Source: an uncultured Bacteroidales bacterium (GTDB lineage Bacteria > Bacteroidota > Bacteroidia > Bacteroidales > UBA4417). From it: a stretch of 9,171 bases of DNA. The position numbers and the translations under genes were made by a program. The notes under the pieces are model-generated. The model had not been told where the DNA came from and ran no database searches. It saw only the letters and a program-made list of their open reading frames with translations. Of this stretch, positions 1 through 5,339 are shown one piece after another. The DNA lies in contig CAIXAQ010000644.1 of NCBI GenBank assembly GCA_903917425.1, positions 1 to 9,171 on the forward strand, read 5' to 3'. Numbering within the stretch: position 1 is the stretch's first letter; each line of letters opens with the position of its first letter.

Positions 1-1
1 A

Positions 2-121
2 GATCAGCGGAAGTTTTTCTTCTGGTACAAACCCGAAAACCGGCAGTGGATCAGGCAATCGCTGGCTAAAATGGGAGAAGCAGGACTTGCAGATAGGTTA
101 CTTGGAGGTAAAGGAAGATAA
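2..121 (+). CDS. C-terminal end of a probable YgiQ-family radical SAM protein (partial)
   Basis: This reading frame is open from the window edge and ends at TAA (119-121), giving 39 residues that include FFFWYKPENRQWIRQSLAKM and end in GGKGR. The pattern of an aromatic run, a PEN motif, a hydrophobic helix of the I/VRxxL type and an (A/R)xxLxxxL(L)G ending resembles, from memory, the extreme C-terminus of YgiQ-type radical SAM proteins (the DUF3362 tail). The catalytic core lies outside the window, so the family call rests on this tail alone. The gene converges on the minus-strand DUF218 gene, with only 7 bp between the two stop codons and no obvious hairpin terminator there. The other two plus-strand frames give no convincing alternative. 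Confidence 0.5.
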   Translation, partial: DQRKFFFWYKPENRQWIRQSLAKMGEAGLADRLLGGKGR

Positions 122-128
122 TGCCAGC

Positions 129-848
129 TTATATCCAGCCTCTCAATTTATAAAACGCCAGCCCAAAATACTCGCGCAAAACCAGCACTTCGAATTTAAG
201 TTGGTTCCAGAACTGGTAACGGACCTGTAAATTATCGCCTATGGGTGGAATGTACTTATTGCCTTTCAGGTCGCTATCCTTGAAGGTTAAATCCGTTTCG
301 AGTGCGGTTTCGAAAGTAGCCCGGCCACTTACAAGGGTAAAGCCGCATTTTCTGAAAGTCAGCACGGCTCGTTTCATGTGTTCGGGAGAAGTAACAAGCG
401 TGATGGGCAAACTTAATTGCGCTGTAGTTTTGCCTGCCGCTAAACGCTGAGCCTGGTCGCGGGTGTTGCGACCCTGGTTTTCAAAATGTAGACGGCCCTT
501 TTTTATACCTCTCAGTAACAGCTCTTTGGCTGTCAGTAGCGGAGCCTCAGTGCTATCGGTCAGGTTGCCGGGTATCGAAATCATGATCTCAGCATCCGGA
601 TTTGCCTTTGCCAGGCGGGCTGTAATGTAAGCACGCATTAATCCGCCCTCACTCGGAATCCCGGTACCGCTTAATAGTACAATGGTTGCTGGTGGTTTTG
701 TGATTTTACTGTTGCAGGTGCCCAGGTCGTAATAAGCCCAATACGGAAGTGTTGTTAAAGCTAATAGTATTAAAACCAGGAAAATGCCGCCATTTGTAAG
801 CAAGATTATTTTTAGTATCCTTCGTACGCCTTTTCCTTTCTTTTTCAT
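129..848 (-). CDS. Membrane-anchored DUF218 (YdcF/SanA/ElyC-like) protein
   Basis: This is a 239-residue protein. A basic start (MKKKGKGVRR) is followed by one hydrophobic segment at about residues 11-36, suggesting an inner-membrane anchor with the rest in the periplasm. The DUF218 fold is recognised by IVLLSGTGIP (56-65) leading into a RAYITARLA helix (72-80), the ENQGRNTRDQA block (123-133, the E..(S)NT..(E/Q)A signature) and TSPEHMKRAVLTFRKCGF (153-170). The C-terminus (YQFWNQLKFEVLVLREYFG) is typical of the family. Some relatives (SanA, ElyC) affect envelope integrity or peptidoglycan precursor handling, but no enzymatic activity can be assigned here. The first ATG is used; GAGGG lies a few bases upstream. 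It shares its strand with the upstream lipoprotein gene across a 124-bp gap and could be independent. Confidence 0.8.
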   Translation of the reverse strand: MKKKGKGVRRILKIILLTNGGIFLVLILLALTTLPYWAYYDLGTCNSKITKPPATIVLLSGTGIPSEGGLMRAYITARLAKANPDAEIMISIPGNLTDSTEAPLLTAKELLLRGIKKGRLHFENQGRNTRDQAQRLAAGKTTAQLSLPITLVTSPEHMKRAVLTFRKCGFTLVSGRATFETALETDLTFKDSDLKGNKYIPPIGDNLQVRYQFWNQLKFEVLVLREYFGLAFYKLRGWI

Positions 849-972
849 AACAGCCCTCAGTTTACCGTAAGATTTAATTTGCTGAATTTGAGATTCTTGT
901 ATGATCTATAAAGGAATGTTTTGAAGAAAAAACTGCTTTGCTTCAGCCCGAAAGTGAAGGTTTTGGAAGAAC

Positions 973-1479
973 TTATTTTTTGATAATATACAGGGGCGAT
1001 TCAAGCACATTGCTCTTAAAGAGGGTTCTGTCTTTAATGTAGATCTCGAAAGCAATAGTATCACTTTCCAGGATTTGCCGGGCGAAATACAGTTCGATGG
1101 ACATGGTAATTTCCCCTTTAATATTTTTATTGCGCCCTGCAGGTGTCAGAATCGGAATCCTTGAATTAAATGTCACGCTCGAATCTACAGGTTTAACTTC
1201 AACCAATTGATTGTTAACATACTGCATAAATTTCAAATAATAATTATATTTATAAGGTTCGATGGTATCCCACGAAAATAATCCAATATTGCCATCGCCA
1301 TCGGTATATGAAATGGTAACTGCTCCCAGCGAGTCTTTTCCGGTAATATCCTTTGCCGTCGCAAATCCAACGTATTCGATGTGAGGTATTACCGGGAATT
1401 GCTCTTCTTTAACGCATCCTGCAAGTGCTGTAACAAACAGAATGAAAAGGATAAAGCATATCTTTGTATATAATTTCAT
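973..1479 (-). CDS. Small secreted lipoprotein with a DGDGNIG motif, function unknown
   Basis: This 168-residue protein starts with MKLYTK, a hydrophobic stretch, and an LAGC lipobox with lipidation Cys at position 22, so it should be a signal peptidase II substrate anchored in the envelope. I chose the ATG at 1479 because the in-frame ATG three codons earlier adds only MLT before a standard signal peptide. The mature part carries TDGDGNIG (about 59-66), an acidic DxDxDG-like loop common in small Bacteroidota lipoproteins, followed by alternating hydrophobic and polar residues that suggest a beta-sandwich. No enzyme motif is visible. The gene diverges from the LuxE-like gene, whose ATG begins 39 bp from this one, so their promoters must overlap coding sequence. 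I recognise the general lipoprotein type but no specific function. Confidence 0.75.
   Translation of the reverse strand: MKLYTKICFILFILFVTALAGCVKEEQFPVIPHIEYVGFATAKDITGKDSLGAVTISYTDGDGNIGLFSWDTIEPYKYNYYLKFMQYVNNQLVEVKPVDSSVTFNSRIPILTPAGRNKNIKGEITMSIELYFARQILESDTIAFEIYIKDRTLFKSNVLESPLYIIKK
1459..1466 (+). promoter_or_regulatory. Candidate Bacteroidota -7 element for the LuxE-like gene
   Basis: TATCTTTG matches the Bacteroidota sigma-A -7 consensus TAnnTTTG exactly and lies about 53 bp before the LuxE-like ATG, inside the signal-peptide codons of the divergent lipoprotein gene. I see no convincing TTTG or TTG -33 element 19-21 bp upstream, so this is a half-match only. Confidence 0.35.
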
Positions 1480-1518
1480 TGTAAGCATAACAAGGCATAA
1501 AAGTACAAAATTTCCCTT

Positions 1519-2508
1519 ATGGATCTGACAGAATTTAAACGAAACCTATTTAATTTGCAGACCCTGAACGAATTTAACGAAACTGCGCTGCATTTATTTC
1601 GGTATCAATACACAAATAACAGTGTTTATAAAAGATTTGTTGATGCTCTAGGCATTCATGCGGAAAAGGTTTACAGCCTTGAGCAGATTCCATTTCTGCC
1701 GGTAAGTTTTTTTAAGACACACGAAATACGTACCGGAAATTTTCCGGCTGAGGTTGTTTTTGAAAGCAGCGGAACCACCGGGATGGAAACCAGCAAGCAT
1801 TATGTGGCCGATGCCGGCTTATACCAGCAAAGTTTCACTAAAGGACTGGAGCTTTTTTACGGCGATTTATCCGACTATTCCATATTTGCCTTATTACCAT
1901 CGTATCTCGAACGAAAAAATTCGTCGCTCGTGTATATGGTCGAAAAAATACTGCTGCACTCAAACAGGCAGATGGGCGGATTTTACCTGAATGAATTGGA
2001 AAACTTACAGAATCATTTGCTTGAAGCACAGCGTTGTGGACTGAAAATAATGCTTATCGGAGTAACTTTTGCACTGCTCGACATGGTTGAAAAATGGCCT
2101 GTAAAAATTCCGGATGCCGTTATTATTGAAACAGGCGGAATGAAAGGGCGCCGTGAAGAAATCACCCGAATGGAACTTCACGAAAAGTTGTGCAAAGGTT
2201 TTGGTGTGGAGAAAATTCATTCGGAGTACGGAATGACCGAATTACTTTCGCAGGCATGGTCGGCTGGTGGCGGGATTTTCCGTTGTCCGCCATGGATGAA
2301 AATCAGGATTGCCGATACCAATGATCCGCTTAGTTACCTCGAAACAGGCCGCACCGGCGGCATAAATATTATAGACCTGGCTAATATCCATTCCTGTTCC
2401 TTTATTGCAACCCAGGATCTGGGACGTGTGTCCGAGGATGGTAGTTTTGAAGTGCTTGGCCGTTTTGATAACAGTGATATCAGGGGGTGTAGTTTGCTGG
2501 CTACGTAG
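1519..2508 (+). CDS. LuxE/PaaK-like acyl-protein synthetase (adenylate-forming family)
   Basis: This is a complete 329-residue protein. It carries the adenylate-forming signature SSGTTG (83-88, ATP phosphate loop), a central ETGGMKGRR (204-212), the EYGMTEL motif (236-242, equivalent to the A5 Y-G-x-T-E motif), TQDLGRV (298-304), and LGRFDNSDIRGCSLL at the C-terminus (313-327). This order is that of LuxE-type fatty-acyl-protein synthetases, which form an acyl-AMP and pass the acyl group to a protein or carrier thiol. The length is close to that of LuxE (about 370) and far below PaaK (about 430), so the large C-terminal domain is reduced. No luxCDAB genes are present. In Bacteroidota such genes usually stand alone, and the acyl substrate and acceptor are unknown. 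The ATG begins close to the divergent lipoprotein gene. Confidence 0.85.
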   Translation: MDLTEFKRNLFNLQTLNEFNETALHLFRYQYTNNSVYKRFVDALGIHAEKVYSLEQIPFLPVSFFKTHEIRTGNFPAEVVFESSGTTGMETSKHYVADAGLYQQSFTKGLELFYGDLSDYSIFALLPSYLERKNSSLVYMVEKILLHSNRQMGGFYLNELENLQNHLLEAQRCGLKIMLIGVTFALLDMVEKWPVKIPDAVIIETGGMKGRREEITRMELHEKLCKGFGVEKIHSEYGMTELLSQAWSAGGGIFRCPPWMKIRIADTNDPLSYLETGRTGGINIIDLANIHSCSFIATQDLGRVSEDGSFEVLGRFDNSDIRGCSLLAT

Positions 2509-2520
2509 TTTAGTTTTGGG

Positions 2521-2581
2521 TTAATCGATATTCGTTAATCGATATTCGTTAATCGATATTCGTTAATCGATATTCGTTAAT
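2521..2581 (+). repeat. Tandem repeat, four copies of TTAATCGATATTCG plus TTAAT
   Basis: Four identical 14-bp units run head to tail from 2521 to 2576, followed by a partial fifth (TTAAT). The array begins 12 bp after the LuxE-like stop codon. Each unit contains ATCGAT. The array is followed by a short purine-rich tract with AAAATGG repeated. There are no spacers between units, so it is not CRISPR. The identical copies suggest recent expansion by slippage. Confidence 0.95.
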
Positions 2582-2604
2582 AGAAAATGGAAAATGGAAA
2601 ATAG

Positions 2605-2916
2605 TTATTCGTAAAACCACAATCGCAATCCGCAATCCGAAATCCGCAATCCGAAATCCGCAATCCGAAATCCGAAATCCGCAATCACAAATCCGAAATC
2701 CACCAAAACCGTAAAAATAAACAAAACCGAAACCGCCGGGCCACCAATGGCTGCGGCATTGCCAATGATTCTGAAAATGCCTGCACCAATAATGGCGGCA
2801 ATTCCCATGGCCGTTAAATCGCGAACGCCCGGGCGCCGTTTCATCAAATCAGGATTTCCTTCGTCGGCATGGCAAAGGATTATATCAACCGACTTTTTCC
2901 TGAAAAGATTTTGCAT
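2605..2916 (-). pseudogene. Truncated amino acid permease (APC superfamily), N-terminal remnant only
   Basis: From the ATG at 2916 the frame reads MQNLFRKKSVD, then an acidic loop, then DLTAMGIAAIIGAGIF, followed by IGNAAAIGGPAVSVLFIF. This is the N-terminus and first membrane helix of a CAT/YfnA-like APC amino acid transporter, with the characteristic G-x-I-I-G-A-G-I-F helix-1 motif used in substrate binding. Homology lasts about 72 residues (to about 2701) and is then replaced by the 7-bp repeat, which adds about 31 meaningless residues before a stop at 2605. Intact members have about 450-550 residues and 12 helices, so nothing here can transport. An in-frame ATG at 2991 would add 25 residues that do not look like the family. 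It lies just downstream of asnB on the same strand. Confidence 0.8.
2621..2701 (+). repeat. Degenerate 7-bp tandem repeat (AATCCGC/AATCCGA)
   Basis: Ten consecutive 7-mers (2627-2696) alternate roughly between AATCCGC and AATCCGA, with one variant (AATCACA) and degenerate ends. Because 7 is not a multiple of 3, the minus-strand frame running through it reads a 7-residue peptide repeat of the type ADFGFRI. The array begins exactly where homology of the neighbouring permease remnant ends, so it marks the breakpoint of that gene. Confidence 0.95.
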
Positions 2917-3039
2917 ATTTTTATTTACCACGTAAATGTAAGGAATAGTTTCAAAAGCTGCCCCTTTGGAAACGTTATGCATTTCAGGCACTTTTTACTT
3001 AATGCACTGAATAGTTACGGACGAAGTAATGCATCAAAG

Positions 3040-4707
3040 CTATTTGTACCCTTCGTTATGTACATTTTTTACGGCACGTCCTGAAGGATCATTCAGGTTG
3101 CGGAAGGATGCATCCCAGGCCAAAGCTTCGGGCGTACTACATGCCACCGAAGGCACCGAAGGCACACATTGGGCTGCGGTATCCGAGGGAAAATGATCGG
3201 TAAAAATCGAACGGTAATAGTACTCTTCTTTAACCCTCGGCGGATTTATAGGGAAACGGTATTTCGCATTTGCCAGTTGTTCGTCACTTACCTTTGAAGC
3301 CGTGAGGGCTTTCAGTGTATCTATCCAGCTATAGCCGACTCCATCCGAAAACTGCTCTTTCTGCCGCCAGGCGATGCTTTCGGGCAAATAATCTTCGAAG
3401 GCTTTGCGAAGGATCCATTTTTCCATTTTGCCGTCTTTTGCCATTTTATCTGCGGGATTGAGCCGCATTGCCACATCCATGAATTCCTTATCAAGAAATG
3501 GAACACGACCTTCCACACCCCAGGCTGCCAGTGATTTGTTGGCTCTCAGGCAATCGTATAAATGCAGCTTCGACAATTTTCGTACTGTTTCTTCGTGAAA
3601 GGCTTCGGCATCGGGAGCTTTATGAAAATACAGGTATCCGCCGAATATCTCATCGGCACCTTCGCCCGAAAGCACCATTTTTATCCCCATCGATTTAATG
3701 ACCCTGGCCATGAGGTACATGGGTGTTGAAGCCCGGATCGTGGTCACATCGTAGGTTTCCAAATGGTAAACCACATCGCGTAAAGCATCCAAAGCTTCCT
3801 GAATAGTGAATTCAATTTCGTGGTGAACCGAACCTATATGTACCGCAACCAGCCTGGCCGCAGCCAGGTCGGGCGAACCTTTTAACCCGACGGCAAACGA
3901 GTGGAGTTGCGGCCACCATGCTTCCTGCAAATCGTGCGATTCCACACGACGGGCCGCGTATTTTTTAGCTATTGCCGAAATAATGGACGAATCAAGTCCA
4001 CCAGAAAGCAAAACCCCGTATGGAACATCCGACATCATCTGCCGGTGTACGGCTTCTTCCAGGGCTGTGCGCAGATCATGAATATTACTGTGGTTATCTT
4101 TAACATTCTGGTAATCCGACCAGTCGCGTGTGTACCACTTTCGCATTTCGCCGTCTTTACTGTAAAGATAATGCCCTGGTAAAAACTCTTCAATCCGGTT
4201 ACAGCTGCCTTCAAGGGCTTTTAGCTCCGATGCCACGTAAAAATTACCTAATTTATCCCAACCCATATATAATGGGATAATCCCCATGTGATCGCGGGCA
4301 ATCAGGTAACAATCGTTTTCGGCATCGTACAAGGCAAAGGCAAAAATTCCACTTAATTCCCCGAGGAAACCGACACCTTTTTCGCGGTACAATGCAAGAA
4401 TTACCTCGCAATCGGAGTGCGTGAGGAACTCGTAGTTTTGTGCCAGGTTTTTACGGATATCCAGGTGATTGTATATCTCGCCGTTTACCGATAAAATCAG
4501 CTTTCCATCTTTGCTTTTCAACGGCTGTCCACCCGATTGGGGATCAACAATAGAAAGCCTTTCATGAGCAAGGATGGCTTTTTCGCCGCAATATATTCCC
4601 GACCAGTCCGGACCGCGGTGACGTATTTTCTTCGACATCTCCAGGACCTGCATTCTTAAATCCTGTGATGCCGTTTTTAAATCGAAAACTCCTACAATTC
4701 CACACAT
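3040..4707 (-). CDS. asnB: Asparagine synthetase B, glutamine-hydrolysing
   Basis: Converts aspartate, glutamine and ATP to asparagine, glutamate, AMP and PPi in the cytoplasm. The start must be the ATG at 4707, because processing then exposes Cys2 (MCGIVGVFD), the N-terminal nucleophile of class II glutaminases. This gives 555 residues, against 554 in E. coli AsnB, which it resembles closely throughout. The glutaminase domain (about 2-200) has RHRGPDWSG (29-37), ERLSIVD (49-55), VNGEIYNH (74-81) and SDCE (98-101). The synthetase domain carries the PP-loop SGGLDSS (235-241), TTIRASTPMYLM (322-333) and SGEGADEIFGGY (347-358). The C-terminus PSGRAV..(x)..YK is also conserved. No disruption is seen. 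A leader of about 180 nt with an Asn-rich peptide and an internal terminator lies upstream, so expression is probably attenuated by Asn-tRNA charging. Confidence 0.97.
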   Translation of the reverse strand: MCGIVGVFDLKTASQDLRMQVLEMSKKIRHRGPDWSGIYCGEKAILAHERLSIVDPQSGGQPLKSKDGKLILSVNGEIYNHLDIRKNLAQNYEFLTHSDCEVILALYREKGVGFLGELSGIFAFALYDAENDCYLIARDHMGIIPLYMGWDKLGNFYVASELKALEGSCNRIEEFLPGHYLYSKDGEMRKWYTRDWSDYQNVKDNHSNIHDLRTALEEAVHRQMMSDVPYGVLLSGGLDSSIISAIAKKYAARRVESHDLQEAWWPQLHSFAVGLKGSPDLAAARLVAVHIGSVHHEIEFTIQEALDALRDVVYHLETYDVTTIRASTPMYLMARVIKSMGIKMVLSGEGADEIFGGYLYFHKAPDAEAFHEETVRKLSKLHLYDCLRANKSLAAWGVEGRVPFLDKEFMDVAMRLNPADKMAKDGKMEKWILRKAFEDYLPESIAWRQKEQFSDGVGYSWIDTLKALTASKVSDEQLANAKYRFPINPPRVKEEYYYRSIFTDHFPSDTAAQCVPSVPSVACSTPEALAWDASFRNLNDPSGRAVKNVHNEGYK

Positions 4708-4757
4708 AACAATCTTTTTTAGGATAAAACTTATGACCAATCTAAAACACACAAACT

Positions 4758-4786
4758 AAAAAAGGCCTCCCGATCCGGAAAGCCTT
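4758..4786 (-). terminator. Intrinsic terminator inside the asnB leader (attenuator hairpin)
   Basis: On the minus strand AAGGCTTTCC (4786-4777) pairs with GGGAGGCCTT (4771-4762) around a GGATC loop. This makes a 10-bp stem with two G-U pairs, and a run of six T (4763-4758) closes and follows it. It sits about 50 nt before the asnB ATG, after the leader peptide, so it would stop transcription before asnB. Its 5' arm includes GCTTTCC, which is also the partner of the upstream GGAAAGC segment. The terminator can therefore form only when that alternative pairing does not. Confidence 0.88.
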
Positions 4787-4819
4787 ACATATGATTTTTC
4801 AAACACAATACAGCTTTCC
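4777..4819 (-). promoter_or_regulatory. Antiterminator pairing in the asnB leader
   Basis: GGAAAGC (4819-4813) is a perfect 7-bp complement of GCTTTCC (4783-4777), the 5' arm of the terminator, with a possible further T-G pair and a loop of about 29 nt. The upstream arm begins at the last base of the leader stop codon TAG. A ribosome that finishes the leader would cover this arm and allow termination. A ribosome held at the Asn codons would leave it free to pair and block the terminator. The pairing is seen in the sequence; the switching is inferred from trp/his-type attenuators. Confidence 0.75.
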
Positions 4820-4869
4820 TAATCCGGAACCGGATTATTATTATTAAAAAGTGTATTGGGGCTAAACAT
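4819..4869 (-). CDS. Asn-rich leader peptide of asnB (16 residues)
   Basis: The frame from ATG (4869-4867) to TAG (4821-4819) reads MFSPNTLFNNNNPVPD. Five of 16 codons are AAT (Asn), four of them consecutive at positions 9-12, four codons before the stop. It lies directly upstream of an intrinsic terminator and of asnB on the same strand, with a consensus promoter about 25 bp before its ATG, so its translation should report the supply of charged Asn-tRNA. The start region (CCAGCAAA before ATG) is A-rich and lacks a clear Shine-Dalgarno site, as is usual in Bacteroidota. It is too short for homology support; the case rests on codon content, position and the competing RNA structures. The peptide itself probably has no function after synthesis. 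Confidence 0.82.
   Translation of the reverse strand: MFSPNTLFNNNNPVPD
4821..4836 (-). promoter_or_regulatory. Perfect palindrome after the Asn codons (candidate pause hairpin)
   Basis: AATCCGG-TT-CCGGATT forms a hairpin that starts at the fourth tandem Asn codon and ends at the first two bases of the leader stop. It matches the position of the 1:2 pause/protector hairpin of classical attenuators. A ribosome on the Asn run would melt it. The CCGGAT word also recurs just inside the terminator (4781-4772 region), so extra alternative pairings are possible. Confidence 0.6.
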
Positions 4870-4892
4870 TTTGCTGGTTTTGATTCAGGGAA

Positions 4893-4925
4893 CAAATATA
4901 CTAAGAAAAGATAGAATTCATCAAA
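4893..4925 (-). promoter_or_regulatory. Bacteroidota-type promoter of the asnB leader
   Basis: On the minus strand TTTG (4925-4922) is followed after 21 nt by TATATTTG (4900-4893), an exact match to the Bacteroidota TTTG/TAnnTTTG consensus at near-normal spacing. Transcription would start a few bases downstream of 4893, leaving about 15-20 nt before the leader ATG and about 180 nt before asnB. The start site is inferred. Confidence 0.75.
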
Positions 4926-5026
4926 AGAAAATTAGGAATGAAACAAATAAACCGGCGGTGGCGCACAAATTCTTCTTATGCCCTGGAAGAGTAAATAAAG
5001 GAATTGTAACTATTCACCCCTTTTAA

Positions 5027-5151
5027 GCCACAGATTCACAGATTATTAGCTATGAGTATTAGGCTTAAGAATGCAATAATTTCACTGATTCATTTTTTCT
5101 AACTGCCTTTGGCAGTTAGAAAAAATTTAATTAAATCTGTGAATCTGTGGC
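5027..5151. repeat. 125-bp palindromic MITE-like element with 18-bp terminal inverted repeats
   Basis: GCCACAGATTCACAGATT (5027-5044) is repeated perfectly in inverse orientation at 5134-5151. Each arm itself contains two tandem CACAGATT octamers. Between them sits a second perfect inverted repeat with 15-bp arms (5093-5125). There is no ORF inside and no clear target duplication at the ends. The nested inverted repeats and lack of coding capacity suggest a small non-autonomous or REP-like element. It lies between two divergent genes, so it is not needed as their terminator. Confidence 0.7.
5093..5125. terminator. Strong terminator-like hairpin inside the palindromic element
   Basis: TTTTTTCTAACTGCC (5093-5107) and its exact complement (5111-5125) form a 15-bp stem with a TTT loop. 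The A/T runs at the ends make it look like a bidirectional intrinsic terminator. No gene in this window ends here: asnB leads away to the left and the GH47 gene to the right. It may instead insulate the two promoters or simply be part of the mobile element. Confidence 0.5.
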
Positions 5152-5310
5152 ATTTATGCAACTTAACTTTATTTAATCAGAGGCTGAATAGTTACAAGGA
5201 ATTAAATTCAAATGAAACATTAAAAAATGAAGTGAAGAGTTATCCTGAGTATTCCAATAAAACCCGCTATAAAATTAATCCAATTCAATATGCAGTCATT
5301 TATATCTTTC

Positions 5311-5318
5311 TATCTTCG
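5311..5318 (+). promoter_or_regulatory. Weak candidate -7 element for the GH47 gene
   Basis: TATCTTCG differs by one base from TAnnTTTG and lies 21 bp before the GH47 ATG. A second near-match, TATCTTTC, lies just before it. No clear TTTG -33 element is seen at the usual distance, so the promoter position is uncertain. Confidence 0.3.
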
Positions 5319-5339
5319 CATTTCAAAAAAATCGTTAAT

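Noticed and set aside
1519..2508. A bioluminescence (lux) locus
   Set aside because: No luxA, B, C or D is present; LuxE-like genes are common and solitary in Bacteroidota.
2521..2701. CRISPR array
   Set aside because: Units are 14 bp and 7 bp, head to tail with no spacers, and no cas genes are nearby.
3404..4182. Plus-strand open frames of 64-93 codons across asnB
   Set aside because: They are antisense shadows of the strongly conserved asnB coding frame and resemble no protein family.
4708..4752. Start of asnB at the upstream ATG at 4752
   Set aside because: It would bury the catalytic N-terminal Cys, which must follow the initiator Met directly; it is also part of the leader after the terminator.
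4758..4925. A T-box riboswitch for Asn-tRNA instead of a leader peptide
   Set aside because: The transcribed leader is about 130 nt to the terminator, I see no T-box consensus or specifier stem, and an Asn-rich ORF with competing hairpins explains the region better.
5109..5339. Extending the GH47 gene upstream from a TTG at 5109 (539 residues)
   Set aside because: That start lies in the loop of the perfect hairpin inside the palindromic element; the added residues resemble nothing, and the ATG at 5340 opens directly into a signal peptide.
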